Assembly: GCF_001553545.1 (NCBI RefSeq)
Contig: NZ_CP014227.1
Location: 907,001-971,000, forward strand
DNA: 64,000 bases
Source of the DNA: Capnocytophaga haemolytica
GTDB taxonomy: Bacteria > Bacteroidota > Bacteroidia > Flavobacteriales > Flavobacteriaceae
Reading direction: 5' to 3'
Shown here: positions 35,537-43,852 of the stretch, in pieces
Layout: every line of letters starts with the position of its first letter
Position numbering within the stretch: position 1 is the stretch's first letter
Made by a program: the position numbers and the translations under genes
The notes under the pieces: generated by a model
Database searches by the model: none
The model's input: only the letters and a program-made list of their open reading frames with translations
What the model was told of the DNA's origin: nothing

Positions 35537-36547
35537 ATGTTATATCGTTCAAAAATCAAAGGATTAGGCTTCTATGTGCCTGAGAATGTAGTTACTAATG
35601 ACGACCTTTCAAAGTTGATGGATACCAACGACACTTGGATCACTGAGCGCACGGGGATTAAAGAGCGCCGTCACGCGATCAAAGGCGGAGATACCACTAC
35701 TTCGATGGGAGTAAAAGCCAGTCTTAAAGCTATTGAGGCGGCTCAAATCAGTAAAGATGATATCGATTTTGTCATTTTTGCGACACTCAGCCCCGACTAT
35801 TATTTTCCAGGGTGTGGTGTGTTGGTACAGAAAGAATTAGGCTTGAAAACCGTTGGAGCGCTTGACATCCGCAACCAGTGCTCAGGCTTCATTTACGCTC
35901 TCTCAGTAGCCGATCAATACATCAAAACAGGGATGTACAACAATATTTTAGTCATCGGGGCAGAAACACAATCACCAGCCTTGGATATGACTACACGTGG
36001 GCGCGGTGTGGCTGTTATCTTTGGCGATGGAGCTGGAGCAGCTATTGTGTCAAGGTCTGATAATGAGCAGGTCGGCATCCTCTCTACGCACTTGCATAGC
36101 CAAGGGGAATATGCTGAAGAATTAGCGATGATTACCCCAGGAGTAGGTACGAAATGGGTGACAGAGCTCCTGAAAGAGAATGATCCAGACGATGTGTCGT
36201 ACTATCCTTATATGAATGGTCAGTTTGTGTTTAAAAATGCTGTAGTGCGTTTTGCTGAGGTGATTGAGGAGGGGCTTAAAGCCAATGGGCTTAGCCGTGA
36301 AGATATTGATGTACTGATCCCCCATCAGGCTAATTTGCGCATTTCACAATTTGTACAACACCAGTTCAAACTTACAGATAATCAGGTGTTCAACAATATT
36401 ATGAAGTATGGTAATACCACAGCTGCCTCAGTGCCTATTGCTCTTACAGAAGCAGTACAACAAGGACGTATTAAAAATGGTGATTTAGTAGTATTAGCTG
36501 CTTTTGGTAGTGGTTTCACTTGGGGAAGTGTTATTATCCGTTGGTAA
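35537..36547 (+). CDS. Beta-ketoacyl-ACP synthase III family protein
   Basis: A 336-aa KAS III (FabH-type) thiolase-fold enzyme. It begins MLYRSKIKGLGFYVPENVVTNDDL, with WITERTGIKERRH typical of FabH-like proteins. The catalytic triad is complete: Cys in DIRNQCSGFIYAL, His in VLIPHQANLRI, and Asn in KYGNTTAASVPIAL. It differs from housekeeping FabH in the insert around residues 190-230 and may prime other acyl chains (Darobactin/flexirubin-like or branched starters), so no symbol is given. Its 3' end overlaps the convergent hydrolase gene by 14 bp. Confidence 0.88.
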   Translation: MLYRSKIKGLGFYVPENVVTNDDLSKLMDTNDTWITERTGIKERRHAIKGGDTTTSMGVKASLKAIEAAQISKDDIDFVIFATLSPDYYFPGCGVLVQKELGLKTVGALDIRNQCSGFIYALSVADQYIKTGMYNNILVIGAETQSPALDMTTRGRGVAVIFGDGAGAAIVSRSDNEQVGILSTHLHSQGEYAEELAMITPGVGTKWVTELLKENDPDDVSYYPYMNGQFVFKNAVVRFAEVIEEGLKANGLSREDIDVLIPHQANLRISQFVQHQFKLTDNQVFNNIMKYGNTTAASVPIALTEAVQQGRIKNGDLVVLAAFGSGFTWGSVIIRW

Positions 36548-37217
36548 GCTCAAGAAGCTTTGGTAGATGCTCGTTGAGCCATCTATAACGAGTTATAACC
36601 ATAATATGAGTGCCACCCTGTACCACCATAGGTGCATCTATGTATTTGATAGGGAATACAATATCCTTATCACCGTGGATGTGCAGCGTGCGTGGTAGAG
36701 GGCTTTTTTGTTTCCATTTTACTATGCGATCAATCCCCCAACGAAGGTACTTTTTTGAGTGCAAACCAAGGTATTGCTGATAAAGCCAAATGCGTTTGCG
36801 CAGTGCTTTGGTGGGGGCAAATCGTCTCCAAAAACTCAGATGGTTGATAATGCTTACAGGTAGGAGCCTATGCAAGTAGGTGTAGCGTGCTAATAGCATC
36901 TTTTTAGGGAGTTCGTGCTCGCTTTTCACACTTGATATAACAACAATTCTGTCGTAGTCTATAAGTTTTGCAATTTCTTGTACTATGATTGCCCCGAAGG
37001 ATACACCGAGCAGTATAGGGGTGTTGTGTTTTATTTCTTTAGCGATGCGACCTGCATAGTCAGGTAGACTTTCTCTCTTGTGAGGTTCAATCCATTCTAA
37101 AGGGTGAAGTATGTAATTATCAGGTAGATGCAGCCTCTCGAAGATACGTGAACTGGCAGCCATTCCAGGCATCAGATAAATGTGTTTTTTATTTTTTTGA
37201 CTTTTCTCCATTGACAT
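36534..37217 (-). CDS. Alpha/beta hydrolase
   Basis: A 227-aa alpha/beta hydrolase. It begins with the oxyanion-hole region YLMPGMAASSRIF. The nucleophile elbow is GVSFGAIIV near residue 95, the acid Asp lies in HIHGDKDIVFP, and the catalytic His in GGTHIMV near residue 206. Substrate is unknown; the size suggests a lipid or small ester hydrolase. It could be an acyl-ACP or peptide hydrolase. It overlaps the upstream KAS III gene tail to tail by 14 bp. A start two residues downstream (MEKS...) is also possible. Confidence 0.78.
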   Translation of the reverse strand: MSMEKSQKNKKHIYLMPGMAASSRIFERLHLPDNYILHPLEWIEPHKRESLPDYAGRIAKEIKHNTPILLGVSFGAIIVQEIAKLIDYDRIVVISSVKSEHELPKKMLLARYTYLHRLLPVSIINHLSFWRRFAPTKALRKRIWLYQQYLGLHSKKYLRWGIDRIVKWKQKSPLPRTLHIHGDKDIVFPIKYIDAPMVVQGGTHIMVITRYRWLNEHLPKLLELTNG

Positions 37218-37240
37218 TTTAATTTTTTTTCATATCTTTG
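37211..37240 (+). promoter_or_regulatory. Promoter of the GNAT gene
   Basis: TTG at 37211-37213 and TATCTTTG at 37233-37240, 19 bases apart. The leader to the ATG at 37329 is about 80 bases. Confidence 0.7.
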
Positions 37241-37328
37241 CACCCGAAAATGACGGAGGCTTATTTAGGGGGTAAAAGTACAACTATTTTGCGTAATAAA
37301 AGATATTCTAACTAAAAAAGTAATAAAG

Positions 37329-37610
37329 ATGGAAGTAATTAACAGTGAATTTGCCCGTCAGTATCAGGCAAAGCTCAATGGGGAAAAGGCTTACGTAGAG
37401 TATGCCATACAGGAGCGAAAGATATTTTTCACCAAAACCTCCATACCAGAATCGGCGGATGAGGCTACAATCGACGATTTTTTCAAGGGTGTGATAGCTT
37501 TGGTAGCTGAAAAGAAATACAGAGTTGTGCCTGTCTGCAATGCTGCGATTGCCTTCTTCAAGCGCAATAAGGATTGCAGAGATATTCTTCCTGCTGGGAT
37601 ATGTATATAA
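37329..37610 (+). CDS. Small GNAT-fold N-acetyltransferase (YjdJ-like)
   Basis: A 93-aa minimal acetyltransferase fold of the YjdJ/GCN5-related type. It has alternating strands (KAYVEYAIQERKIFFTKTSIP), then a helix (TIDDFFKGVIALVAEKKYRVVPVCNAAIAFFKRN) and a C-terminal DILPAGICI. The pyrophosphate-binding loop is weak, as in other members of this short family. Substrate unknown. It lies 25 bp upstream of the dehydrogenase gene and is probably co-transcribed with it. Confidence 0.82.
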   Translation: MEVINSEFARQYQAKLNGEKAYVEYAIQERKIFFTKTSIPESADEATIDDFFKGVIALVAEKKYRVVPVCNAAIAFFKRNKDCRDILPAGICI

Positions 37611-37635
37611 CAGAACTATAATAAATTTTAAGCCT

Positions 37636-38574
37636 ATGAAAGCTGTATTTTTAGATAGAAATACGCTTTCTCGTGCTGTTGAACTCACCAAACCTATGGG
37701 GATCAGCCAGTGGATGGTGTATGAAAGTACGCCCGCCTCACAGGTAGTTGAGCGTCTTCGAGGGTATGAGATTGCGATTGTTAATAAGGTAAAACTCACA
37801 GCGGATATACTTCAACAACTTCCTGATTTGAAGCTCATTCAGCTTACTGCTACGGGTATGGACAACGTTGATCTGAAGGCTGCTGAGTCTTTGGGGATTG
37901 AGGTGAAGAATGTTGCGGGCTACTCAACAGAGAGTGTTGCTGAGCACTTCTTTATGTTGCTGCTTGCGGTGATGCGTGGGCTGAAGCCTTATCACCAAGC
38001 GGTGGAGGATGGCACTTGGCAGCGCGATGGGCGTTTTTGCCTTACGGAACCTACGGTTTTTGACCTACACACCAGCACCTTAGGGATTATAGGGGTAGGA
38101 AGCATTGGTCGTGCCATCACTGATAGGGCTAAGGCTTTTGGAATGAAGGTGCTTTGGGCTGAACGTCAAGGGGCTACCCCACGCAACAGCGATTACACAG
38201 ACTTTGACACGGTACTATCGCAGAGTGACATTATCTCGCTGAACTGCCCATTGACATCTGAAACACATCACTTGGTTGATGATCATTTTATTGCTAAGTT
38301 AGGAAAGAAAGCAGTGATTGTAAATGTAGCACGTGGTGGAGTGGTAGATTCACAGGCGATTTACAATGCGCTAATGGCGGATAAGATCTTGGGCTTTGCA
38401 GCAGATGTTTTTGAGAATGAGCCGCCTTTGACAGATGATCCACTGTTGAAGCTGTGCACTCATCCGCGGGTGTGGTACACACCGCATAGCGCTTGGGCAA
38501 GCGATTACGCCCAAAATAAACTTTGGACGACATTAAAGGCTCAAGTAGAGGCTTTTATCGAAGAATACAAGTAA
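37636..38574 (+). CDS. D-2-hydroxyacid dehydrogenase
   Basis: 312 aa counted from the ATG at 37636 (MKAVFLDRNTLSRAV). A longer frame begins inside the GNAT gene but adds non-homologous residues. NAD-binding GIIGVGSIGRAITDRAKAFGMKVLWAER near residue 155 is present, as are the catalytic Arg in VNVARGGVVDS, Glu in ENEPPLTDDP and His in TPHSAWAS. It reduces a 2-keto acid such as hydroxypyruvate or glyoxylate; the specificity is not deducible. The 3' end overlaps the convergent holA gene by 20 bp. Confidence 0.92.
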   Translation: MKAVFLDRNTLSRAVELTKPMGISQWMVYESTPASQVVERLRGYEIAIVNKVKLTADILQQLPDLKLIQLTATGMDNVDLKAAESLGIEVKNVAGYSTESVAEHFFMLLLAVMRGLKPYHQAVEDGTWQRDGRFCLTEPTVFDLHTSTLGIIGVGSIGRAITDRAKAFGMKVLWAERQGATPRNSDYTDFDTVLSQSDIISLNCPLTSETHHLVDDHFIAKLGKKAVIVNVARGGVVDSQAIYNALMADKILGFAADVFENEPPLTDDPLLKLCTHPRVWYTPHSAWASDYAQNKLWTTLKAQVEAFIEEYK

Positions 38575-39562
38575 TGAGTTCTTTTACGAGATCAGCAGGG
38601 GGAAGGTTTGCGCCGACCCCTTTACTTTTTACATCTACTTTACGTATGCCCTCAATGATAGCACTTACTTTCTTCATTGGGTAGTTCTGGGCGCCTGCCC
38701 GTAGGTCTTTTACAAAGTATGGATTGATTTTCAATGTTGCAGCTACATTTTTATCACTTTGGTCTGTCAGTCCGTGGAAGGCGAGCAGCTGCTGGAAGAA
38801 AGTGTAAAGCACGCTAAGGGTTACCACTAAAGGGTTGTCCTTAGGGTTATCTGCAAAGTGTTTGAGGATCCGCACAGCCTTAAAGTCATCGCGTACGGCG
38901 ATGGCGTTCTTCAATTCGAAGTTATTGAATTCCTTGCTAATACCTATATTTCTTTCAATGAGTTCGGGGGTTATTTCGCTTTTAGCGGGGACTACCAAAG
39001 CGAGCTTATTGACCTCGTTTTGGATGCGAGTTAGGTCATTACCTAAGAAATCAACCAACATTTGTGTTGCCTTTTGTTGTATTGTAAATCCTTTTTTCTG
39101 CAATAGGGTAGGGATCCAGCTCATCACCTGATTTTCATAGAGTTTTTTACTTTCAAGTACTACGCATTCTTTGTTTTTTTCTAAGGCTTTACTGAGTTTT
39201 TTGCGTTTATCGAGGGTTTCGTATTTGTAACAGAATACGAGTACAGTAGTTGATGTGACATTTTCAACGTAAGGGACGAGGCTATCAATAGTGCTTTTGA
39301 GGTTTTGTGCTTCTTTGATGATAATCACCTGACGCTCAGCAATCATAGGGAATCGGCGTGCATAGTCAATAATCGTAGCTATATTGACATCCTGCCCATA
39401 GAGGACGCTCTGGTCAAAGCCTTTTTGGTCATCTGTAAGTAGATGATTCTCAATATAGTTAGCGACAGTATCAATAAAGTAAGGCTCTTCACCCATCAAA
39501 AAGTAGATAGGTGCGATAACTCCTTTCTTAATATTGGCGATGATATTTTTTACTTCGTTCAT
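38555..39562 (-). CDS. holA: DNA polymerase III, delta subunit
   Basis: Clamp-loader delta subunit; opens the beta clamp at replication forks. The start chosen at 39562 (MNEVKNIIANIKKGVIAPIYFLMGEEPYFIDTVANYIENHLL) gives 335 aa. An upstream ATG adds 13 residues but lies at the promoter. Motifs match the family: AAA-like N-domain (YGQDVNIATIIDYARRFPMIAERQVIIIKEAQ), then WIPTLLQKKGF, the lid VDFLGNDLTRIQNEVNKLAL and C-terminal helices (FFQQLLAFHGL). It is divergent from the HsdR_N-type gene with a 38-bp gap carrying both promoters. Confidence 0.92.
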   Translation of the reverse strand: MNEVKNIIANIKKGVIAPIYFLMGEEPYFIDTVANYIENHLLTDDQKGFDQSVLYGQDVNIATIIDYARRFPMIAERQVIIIKEAQNLKSTIDSLVPYVENVTSTTVLVFCYKYETLDKRKKLSKALEKNKECVVLESKKLYENQVMSWIPTLLQKKGFTIQQKATQMLVDFLGNDLTRIQNEVNKLALVVPAKSEITPELIERNIGISKEFNNFELKNAIAVRDDFKAVRILKHFADNPKDNPLVVTLSVLYTFFQQLLAFHGLTDQSDKNVAATLKINPYFVKDLRAGAQNYPMKKVSAIIEGIRKVDVKSKGVGANLPPADLVKELITCILR

Positions 39563-39567
39563 AGCGG

Positions 39568-39596
39568 CAAAGTTATGAAAAAAATGTGTACTTTTG
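39568..39596. promoter_or_regulatory. Divergent promoter pair with leaderless starts
   Basis: On the minus strand TAACTTTG (39568-39575) ends 5 bases before the holA ATG at 39562. On the plus strand TACTTTTG (39589-39596) ends 4 bases before the ATG at 39601. Transcription would start at or within a few bases of each start codon. -33 elements are not clear. Confidence 0.6.
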
Positions 39597-39600
39597 CACA

Positions 39601-40053
39601 ATGGATCGATTAAATTTTAAAAACTATACATTTCGTATACAAGAGATTGATAGTAAGCGGTTTATTTTTGACCCTATCCGTAAGAAATTCGTAGCTTTGC
39701 AGCCTGAGGAGTGGGTGCGACAGCATATTATCCGTTTTTTAGCGGAGGAAAAGGGGTATCCTCTCTCATTGATGAATGTGGAAAAGGAGTTGGTAGTGGG
39801 AGGGCTGACCAAGCGCTATGACGTGGTGGTTTTTACTCCTGAGGGGCGGGTGCATCTCGTGGTGGAGTGCAAGGCGCCTTCGATACGGATCCGTCAGGCT
39901 CCGTTTGACCAAATAGCGCGTTACAACTTAGCGCTCAAGGCGCCTTATCTGATGGTGAGCAACGGGATACAACACTATTTTTGTAAGGTAGACTATGAGA
40001 AGAATCAGTATTGTTTTATAGAGGATCTTCCTCATTATAAATCTTTTATATGA
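39601..40053 (+). CDS. Standalone HsdR_N-type PD-(D/E)XK nuclease-fold protein
   Basis: 150 aa from the ATG at 39601; a start 15 bp upstream would lie inside the -7 element. The protein matches the 'type I restriction enzyme R protein N-terminal' family: FDPIRKKFVALQPEEWVRQHIIRFLAEEKGYP, then KRYDVVVFTPEGRVHLVVECKAP with the Asp and Glu-x-Lys of the PD-(D/E)XK core, and QIARYNLALKAPYLMVSNG. No HsdM, HsdS or helicase is adjacent, so it is not a restriction system. A role in DNA repair or replication is inferred only from the shared promoter region with holA. It overlaps the GT2 gene by 4 bp. Confidence 0.85.
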   Translation: MDRLNFKNYTFRIQEIDSKRFIFDPIRKKFVALQPEEWVRQHIIRFLAEEKGYPLSLMNVEKELVVGGLTKRYDVVVFTPEGRVHLVVECKAPSIRIRQAPFDQIARYNLALKAPYLMVSNGIQHYFCKVDYEKNQYCFIEDLPHYKSFI

Positions 40054-41039
40054 CTTTTGCCATTGTAATATTGAATTGGAATGGGCGGGCGCTCTTACAG
40101 CAATTTCTGCCCTCAGTAGTGCTTTTTTCACCTGAATACGACATTTATGTAGTAGATAATGCTTCAACTGACAACAGTGTGGGGTTTCTGAGGGAGAATT
40201 TTCCGACGGTGAGGATTATTGAGAATGCTACCAACGAAGGTTATGCTAAGGGCTACAATGTTGGTTTAAAGTCTGTTGAAGCGGATGTGTACTGCTTGCT
40301 CAACTCAGATGTAAGGGTAGGGGAGGGGTGGCTTTCTCCGATCAAAGAGCTGTTTGAGCGGCAGGATGTGGCTATTGTACAACCTAAGATCCTCGATGAG
40401 AAAGCTCCTGAGCGTTTTGAATATGCTGGGGCTGCTGGGGGCTTTATTGATAAGTATGGTTACCCCTATTGTCGCGGACGGGTGTTTGATGTTGTTGAAG
40501 AGGATAACGGTCAGTATGACAGTGATATACCTATTTTTTGGGCTTCAGGGGCGTGCTTTTTTATTCGTTCGGAAGTCTTCTGGCAGCTTGCTGGTTTTGA
40601 TGAAGATTTCTTTGCTCATCAGGAGGAGATTGACCTTTGTTGGCGGGCACATCACTTGGGCAAGAAGGTTCTTTGCTGTGGGGAGAGTAGCGTATGGCAC
40701 GTAGGGGGGGCAACACTTTCGTCGCAGAGTACAACAAAGACGTTTCTCAACTTTCGTAATAGTCTTTTTATGTTGTTAAAGAATTTACCTTCACGAGGTT
40801 TGTATACTACACTTTTGTTGCGTATGTTGCTTGACGGGGTGGCGGGGGTTCGTTTTCTTTTTCAAGGAAAGCCATCTTTTATGTGGGCTATAGTGCGGGC
40901 GCATTGGGCTTTTTATGGTCGTTTTTTTCACTTCAAGAGGAAGCGACCTAAGGAGCTTTTGCAACAGTATTACGCCTTAAAATCAGTGGTTTGGGCGTAT
41001 TTTATAAAAGGTAAGAAACGCTATACACAATTGGAATAA
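40050..41039 (+). CDS. Family 2 glycosyltransferase (rhamnosyltransferase-like)
   Basis: A 329-aa GT-A enzyme. ILNWNGRALL and YVVDNASTDNSVGFL form the nucleotide-binding start. YCLLNSDVRVGEGWL has the DxD-equivalent (SDV). WASGACFFIRSEVF and FDEDFFAHQEEIDLCWRAHHLGKKV match the WbbL-type GT2 signature with the catalytic ED pair. C-terminal hydrophobic segments (about 255-300) may touch the membrane. It transfers a sugar to a surface glycan, substrate unknown. It is translationally coupled to the HsdR_N-type gene by a 4-bp overlap. Confidence 0.92.
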   Translation: MTFAIVILNWNGRALLQQFLPSVVLFSPEYDIYVVDNASTDNSVGFLRENFPTVRIIENATNEGYAKGYNVGLKSVEADVYCLLNSDVRVGEGWLSPIKELFERQDVAIVQPKILDEKAPERFEYAGAAGGFIDKYGYPYCRGRVFDVVEEDNGQYDSDIPIFWASGACFFIRSEVFWQLAGFDEDFFAHQEEIDLCWRAHHLGKKVLCCGESSVWHVGGATLSSQSTTKTFLNFRNSLFMLLKNLPSRGLYTTLLLRMLLDGVAGVRFLFQGKPSFMWAIVRAHWAFYGRFFHFKRKRPKELLQQYYALKSVVWAYFIKGKKRYTQLE

Positions 41040-41085
41040 AGGCTTAGGGGTGTGACTTCTTATTGATTTTTTTTGATAAAGGGGC

Positions 41086-41113
41086 TTGTATTCCGTTTTA
41101 TTTTATACTTTTG
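41086..41113 (+). promoter_or_regulatory. Promoter of the Maf-plug operon
   Basis: TTG at 41086-41088 and TACTTTTG at 41106-41113, 17 bases apart, 16 bases upstream of the GTG start at 41130. Confidence 0.6.
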
Positions 41114-41129
41114 CAAAAATTAGTGGACT

Positions 41130-41696
41130 GTGATAAAGAATATTATTTTAGCCTCAGCCTCGCCACGAAGGAAAGAGCTTCTCAGTGAACTCATTATAGG
41201 GTTTGATGTGGAGGTACGCCCCGTTGAAGAGGTGTATCCGAGCCATCTACAACGAGAGGAAATCACCGATTATTTGGCAAAGCTAAAGGCTCAACCTTAT
41301 GCAGAGGACATTGAAGATGATACCCTTGTGATTACCGCAGACACCATCGTTTGGCACGAAGGAAAGGCTTTTGGCAAGCCTAAAAATATCGGTGAGGGAG
41401 CCGAAATGCTGCGATCTCTATCGGGAAAAACCCACGAAGTGATCACATCAGTGTGCTTCACTACCAAAGAAAGCCAAACGGTGGCACATTGCATCAGTCG
41501 CGTTACATTTAACCCTATTAGTGAGGTACTAATCGATTGGTACTTGCGCACTTACATCGTAACTGATTGGGCAGGAGCGTATGCCATTCAAGGCTTTATT
41601 GGGGCAGCAGTAGTAGCCTCTATTGAGGGTTCTTATAATAATGTAGTGGGGCTACCTACCCATATTATTTATGATTATCTTACTAAAATGAAATGA
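41130..41696 (+). CDS. maf: Maf family nucleoside triphosphate pyrophosphatase
   Basis: House-cleaning pyrophosphatase for non-canonical nucleotides (dTTP/UTP or methylated forms). The 188-aa protein begins with a GTG start (MIKNIILASASPRRKELLSEL); no ATG fits the highly conserved LASASPRR opening. EVYPSHLQREEITDYLAKLKA, ITADTIVWHEGKAFGKP with the active-site Asp, and AYAIQGFIGAAVVASIEGSYNNVVGLP are intact. It precedes the plug gene by 1 bp, forming an operon. Confidence 0.93.
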   Translation: MIKNIILASASPRRKELLSELIIGFDVEVRPVEEVYPSHLQREEITDYLAKLKAQPYAEDIEDDTLVITADTIVWHEGKAFGKPKNIGEGAEMLRSLSGKTHEVITSVCFTTKESQTVAHCISRVTFNPISEVLIDWYLRTYIVTDWAGAYAIQGFIGAAVVASIEGSYNNVVGLPTHIIYDYLTKMK

Positions 41697-41697
41697 T

Positions 41698-42939
41698 ATG
41701 AAGTATTTTTTATATCTTATATTGTGGTTACCTATAAATATTTCAGCACAGGTGCTCGTAGAGAAGTCGCCTCCTGAGTTTATTAAGACAATTATCTTTA
41801 AAGCTGATGGGAATGAAAAAAATCAATTCCCAATTGTACGAAAAAATGAGTCATTTAGTCTACAATTTGATGATTTAGGAGGAGATGAACAGACGTATTA
41901 CTATAAAATTACACATTGTAATGCTGACTGGACGCCTTCTCAACTATTGAAAAGCGATTATCTCAAAGGGTTAGATGGACAACCTATTCAGCCAGAGAGT
42001 AATTCTTATGGTACTTTGCAGCTTTATTCTCACTATAGAGTAACTTTTCCTAATGAACTTACTCGTATTACACTTTCTGGAAACTATTTACTATCGATAA
42101 CGGATAGTTATGGTACAGAATTATTTTCTCGGCGCTTCGTAATTTATACTCCTAAGGTTGGAGTGAGTGCAGAAGTAAAGCGTATGCGCGATTTGCAATA
42201 CTTCGATACTAAACAGACGGTGCATTTTTCTATAAATCAGAAGGATTTCAGGTTGGATAATCCCAAAGTTGCCGTAAAAGTATCTATATTGCAGAATTAT
42301 CGCTGGGATAATGCGATAAATAACCTCAAACCGCAATATATTACGGGTGTAGATTTGTCGTATCGCTACGATAAAGAGAGTTCGTTCTGGGGAGGAAATG
42401 AGTATTTTAACTTTGATAGCAAAGATATACATACAGCAACGGCAGGCGTTTATAGGTTAGAGCGTGCGAAGCTTGTCAATAGTTTTTTATTTACTAATCA
42501 GAGTAGAGCTACGAGTGTGTATACCTATTTTCCTGACATCAACGGCGATTTTCTCATCAACACACTCAATGGACAAAATGCCAGCAACGAGGCTGACTAT
42601 ACTTGGGTACACTTTTCGCTTGAAGGGAAATCTTCTTTGTGGGGAAAAGAAGTGTATGTATATGGAAAATTTTCAAATTATGAGCTAAAAGATGAGTATA
42701 AACTCACTTATGATGAAAAAGATGGTATTTTTAAAGGTAAAGTACTTCTGAAACAGGGTTTTTATAATTATAAATTTGCTACAAAGGACAAAAAAAGTAT
42801 AGATTTTAATGAAATAGGTGGGAACTTCTACCAAACGGAGAATGTTTATCTCATACTTGTTTACTATCGCGCACCAGGAGCACTTTATGATGAAGTTGTA
42901 GGTATAGGATCAGCCAGTGGAGCTAACATTTCGATGTAG
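41698..42939 (+). CDS. Type IX secretion system plug protein (DUF5103)
   Basis: A 413-aa secreted protein with a signal peptide ending NISAQ. It matches DUF5103, the family of the plug subunit that closes the periplasmic side of the SprA translocon of the T9SS. Recognisable parts are the jelly-roll-like N-terminal repeat (ESFSLQFDDLGGDEQTYYYKITHCNADWTPSQL), the FSRRFVIYTPKVGVSAEVKRMRD stretch, and the C-terminal half (LEGKSSLWGKEVYVYGKFSNYELKDEYKLTYDEKDG). No SprA, PorV or other T9SS genes are in this window. Its stop abuts the next gene start. Confidence 0.88.
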   Translation: MKYFLYLILWLPINISAQVLVEKSPPEFIKTIIFKADGNEKNQFPIVRKNESFSLQFDDLGGDEQTYYYKITHCNADWTPSQLLKSDYLKGLDGQPIQPESNSYGTLQLYSHYRVTFPNELTRITLSGNYLLSITDSYGTELFSRRFVIYTPKVGVSAEVKRMRDLQYFDTKQTVHFSINQKDFRLDNPKVAVKVSILQNYRWDNAINNLKPQYITGVDLSYRYDKESSFWGGNEYFNFDSKDIHTATAGVYRLERAKLVNSFLFTNQSRATSVYTYFPDINGDFLINTLNGQNASNEADYTWVHFSLEGKSSLWGKEVYVYGKFSNYELKDEYKLTYDEKDGIFKGKVLLKQGFYNYKFATKDKKSIDFNEIGGNFYQTENVYLILVYYRAPGALYDEVVGIGSASGANISM

Positions 42940-42941
42940 TG

Positions 42942-43400
42942 ATGGAAAAGGAGAAAAACAGTACTACTTATGTACAGAGTGAATATTCTTGGACAGTTCA
43001 TATTCAAATTTTGGCTTCAGTAGTCTTTTTACTTGTCCTTTTCATACAATCCTCTTATGAGGGGAAGCTGTGGGTGTTTTTTTTCTTTCTTTTTGCGATT
43101 TGTTCACTTATGTTATCTTTTTTCGTGGTATTTAGAGAAAAAATGACAAGAATACGGATAGAGAAAGATGGAATTACATTGTTAGATTTTTGGGGTAGGA
43201 GTAAATTGCGTTATCCTAAGATACAAATACAAGGTTTTTACACAGGTAGTTTCTATTTAAAGGGAGTTACTTATCATTATGCTGTATTTTATAGGAGTAA
43301 TTTTCCCTTGTTTAGAATATCTGATGAATTTATAGGAAATCATCGGGAAATTATGAAGTTTGCTAATGAGAATTATACTTTCTTAGGTGAGATACCATAG
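42942..43400 (+). CDS. Small two-helix membrane protein, PH-like domain
   Basis: 152 aa from the ATG at 42942 (a GTG 3 bp upstream is in frame). It has two N-terminal helices (residues about 15-35 and 42-62) followed by a beta-rich cytoplasmic domain (MTRIRIEKDGITLLDFWGRSKLRYPKIQIQGFY). The shape is like small bacterial PH-domain proteins. I do not recognise a family. It follows the plug gene closely, ending just before a hairpin (43409-43463), so it may be the last gene of the Maf-plug operon. Confidence 0.65.
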   Translation: MEKEKNSTTYVQSEYSWTVHIQILASVVFLLVLFIQSSYEGKLWVFFFFLFAICSLMLSFFVVFREKMTRIRIEKDGITLLDFWGRSKLRYPKIQIQGFYTGSFYLKGVTYHYAVFYRSNFPLFRISDEFIGNHREIMKFANENYTFLGEIP

Positions 43401-43408
43401 GTTTTCTA

Positions 43409-43475
43409 CACTTCTATCTCCTGTAATGAACTTATTATCAGTTTTGAAGCAGAGGTAGAAGTGAAATGCCTTTCT
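43409..43475 (+). terminator. Possible terminator after the plug operon
   Basis: CACTTCTATCTCCTG (43409-43423) pairs imperfectly with CAGAGGTAGAAGTG (43450-43463), followed by AAATGCCTTTCTTTTTA. The loop is long (26 bases), so strength is uncertain. Confidence 0.45.
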
Positions 43476-43495
43476 TTTTAAACTAATGATATGCA

Positions 43496-43846
43496 ATGGA
43501 AAAGGATCAAATAGAGGGAGTTAAGGCTACTCAGGTAGATGAAGGGGCACAGCTATGGCTCGCTGTGGGGCTGTCGGTGGTAGTAGGGGTATTGCTTTTT
43601 CAAGTGCTTGATAGCGATTATATTACGGATTATTTTCCATATTATGCTCTCGATGACTTTGCTGGTTTTGCTGGCTATACGACCGTGATGTTGCTTTGGT
43701 ATGTGATTTTCCGTATGGCACCCAAAGAGAGCATTTCTCGGCGAACGCTTAAAGTGCTGGTTATCATTCTTTTTTCGATATGGATACTGTGGGTGGTAGG
43801 TTACTTAATTCTCGTGGCGCTATTTTCTGGGGGTGGTTTTATTTAG
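43496..43846 (+). CDS. Small membrane protein of unknown function
   Basis: A 116-aa protein with three hydrophobic segments: LWLAVGLSVVVGVLLFQVL, FAGFAGYTTVMLLWYVIF and VLVIILFSIWILWVVGYLILVALF. The N-terminal 17 residues are acidic (MEKDQIEGVKATQVDEGAQ). No family is recognised. It is followed after 6 bp by the next hypothetical gene, suggesting co-transcription and joint function at the inner membrane. Confidence 0.6.
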   Translation: MEKDQIEGVKATQVDEGAQLWLAVGLSVVVGVLLFQVLDSDYITDYFPYYALDDFAGFAGYTTVMLLWYVIFRMAPKESISRRTLKVLVIILFSIWILWVVGYLILVALFSGGGFI

Positions 43847-43852
43847 TGAGTT

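Noticed and set aside
37525..37635. Longer start for the hydroxyacid dehydrogenase
   Set aside because: It overlaps the GNAT gene; the conserved dehydrogenase fold starts at MKAVFLDRN.
39601..40053. Type I restriction system
   Set aside because: Only the HsdR N-terminal-like domain is present, with no helicase, methylase or specificity gene nearby.
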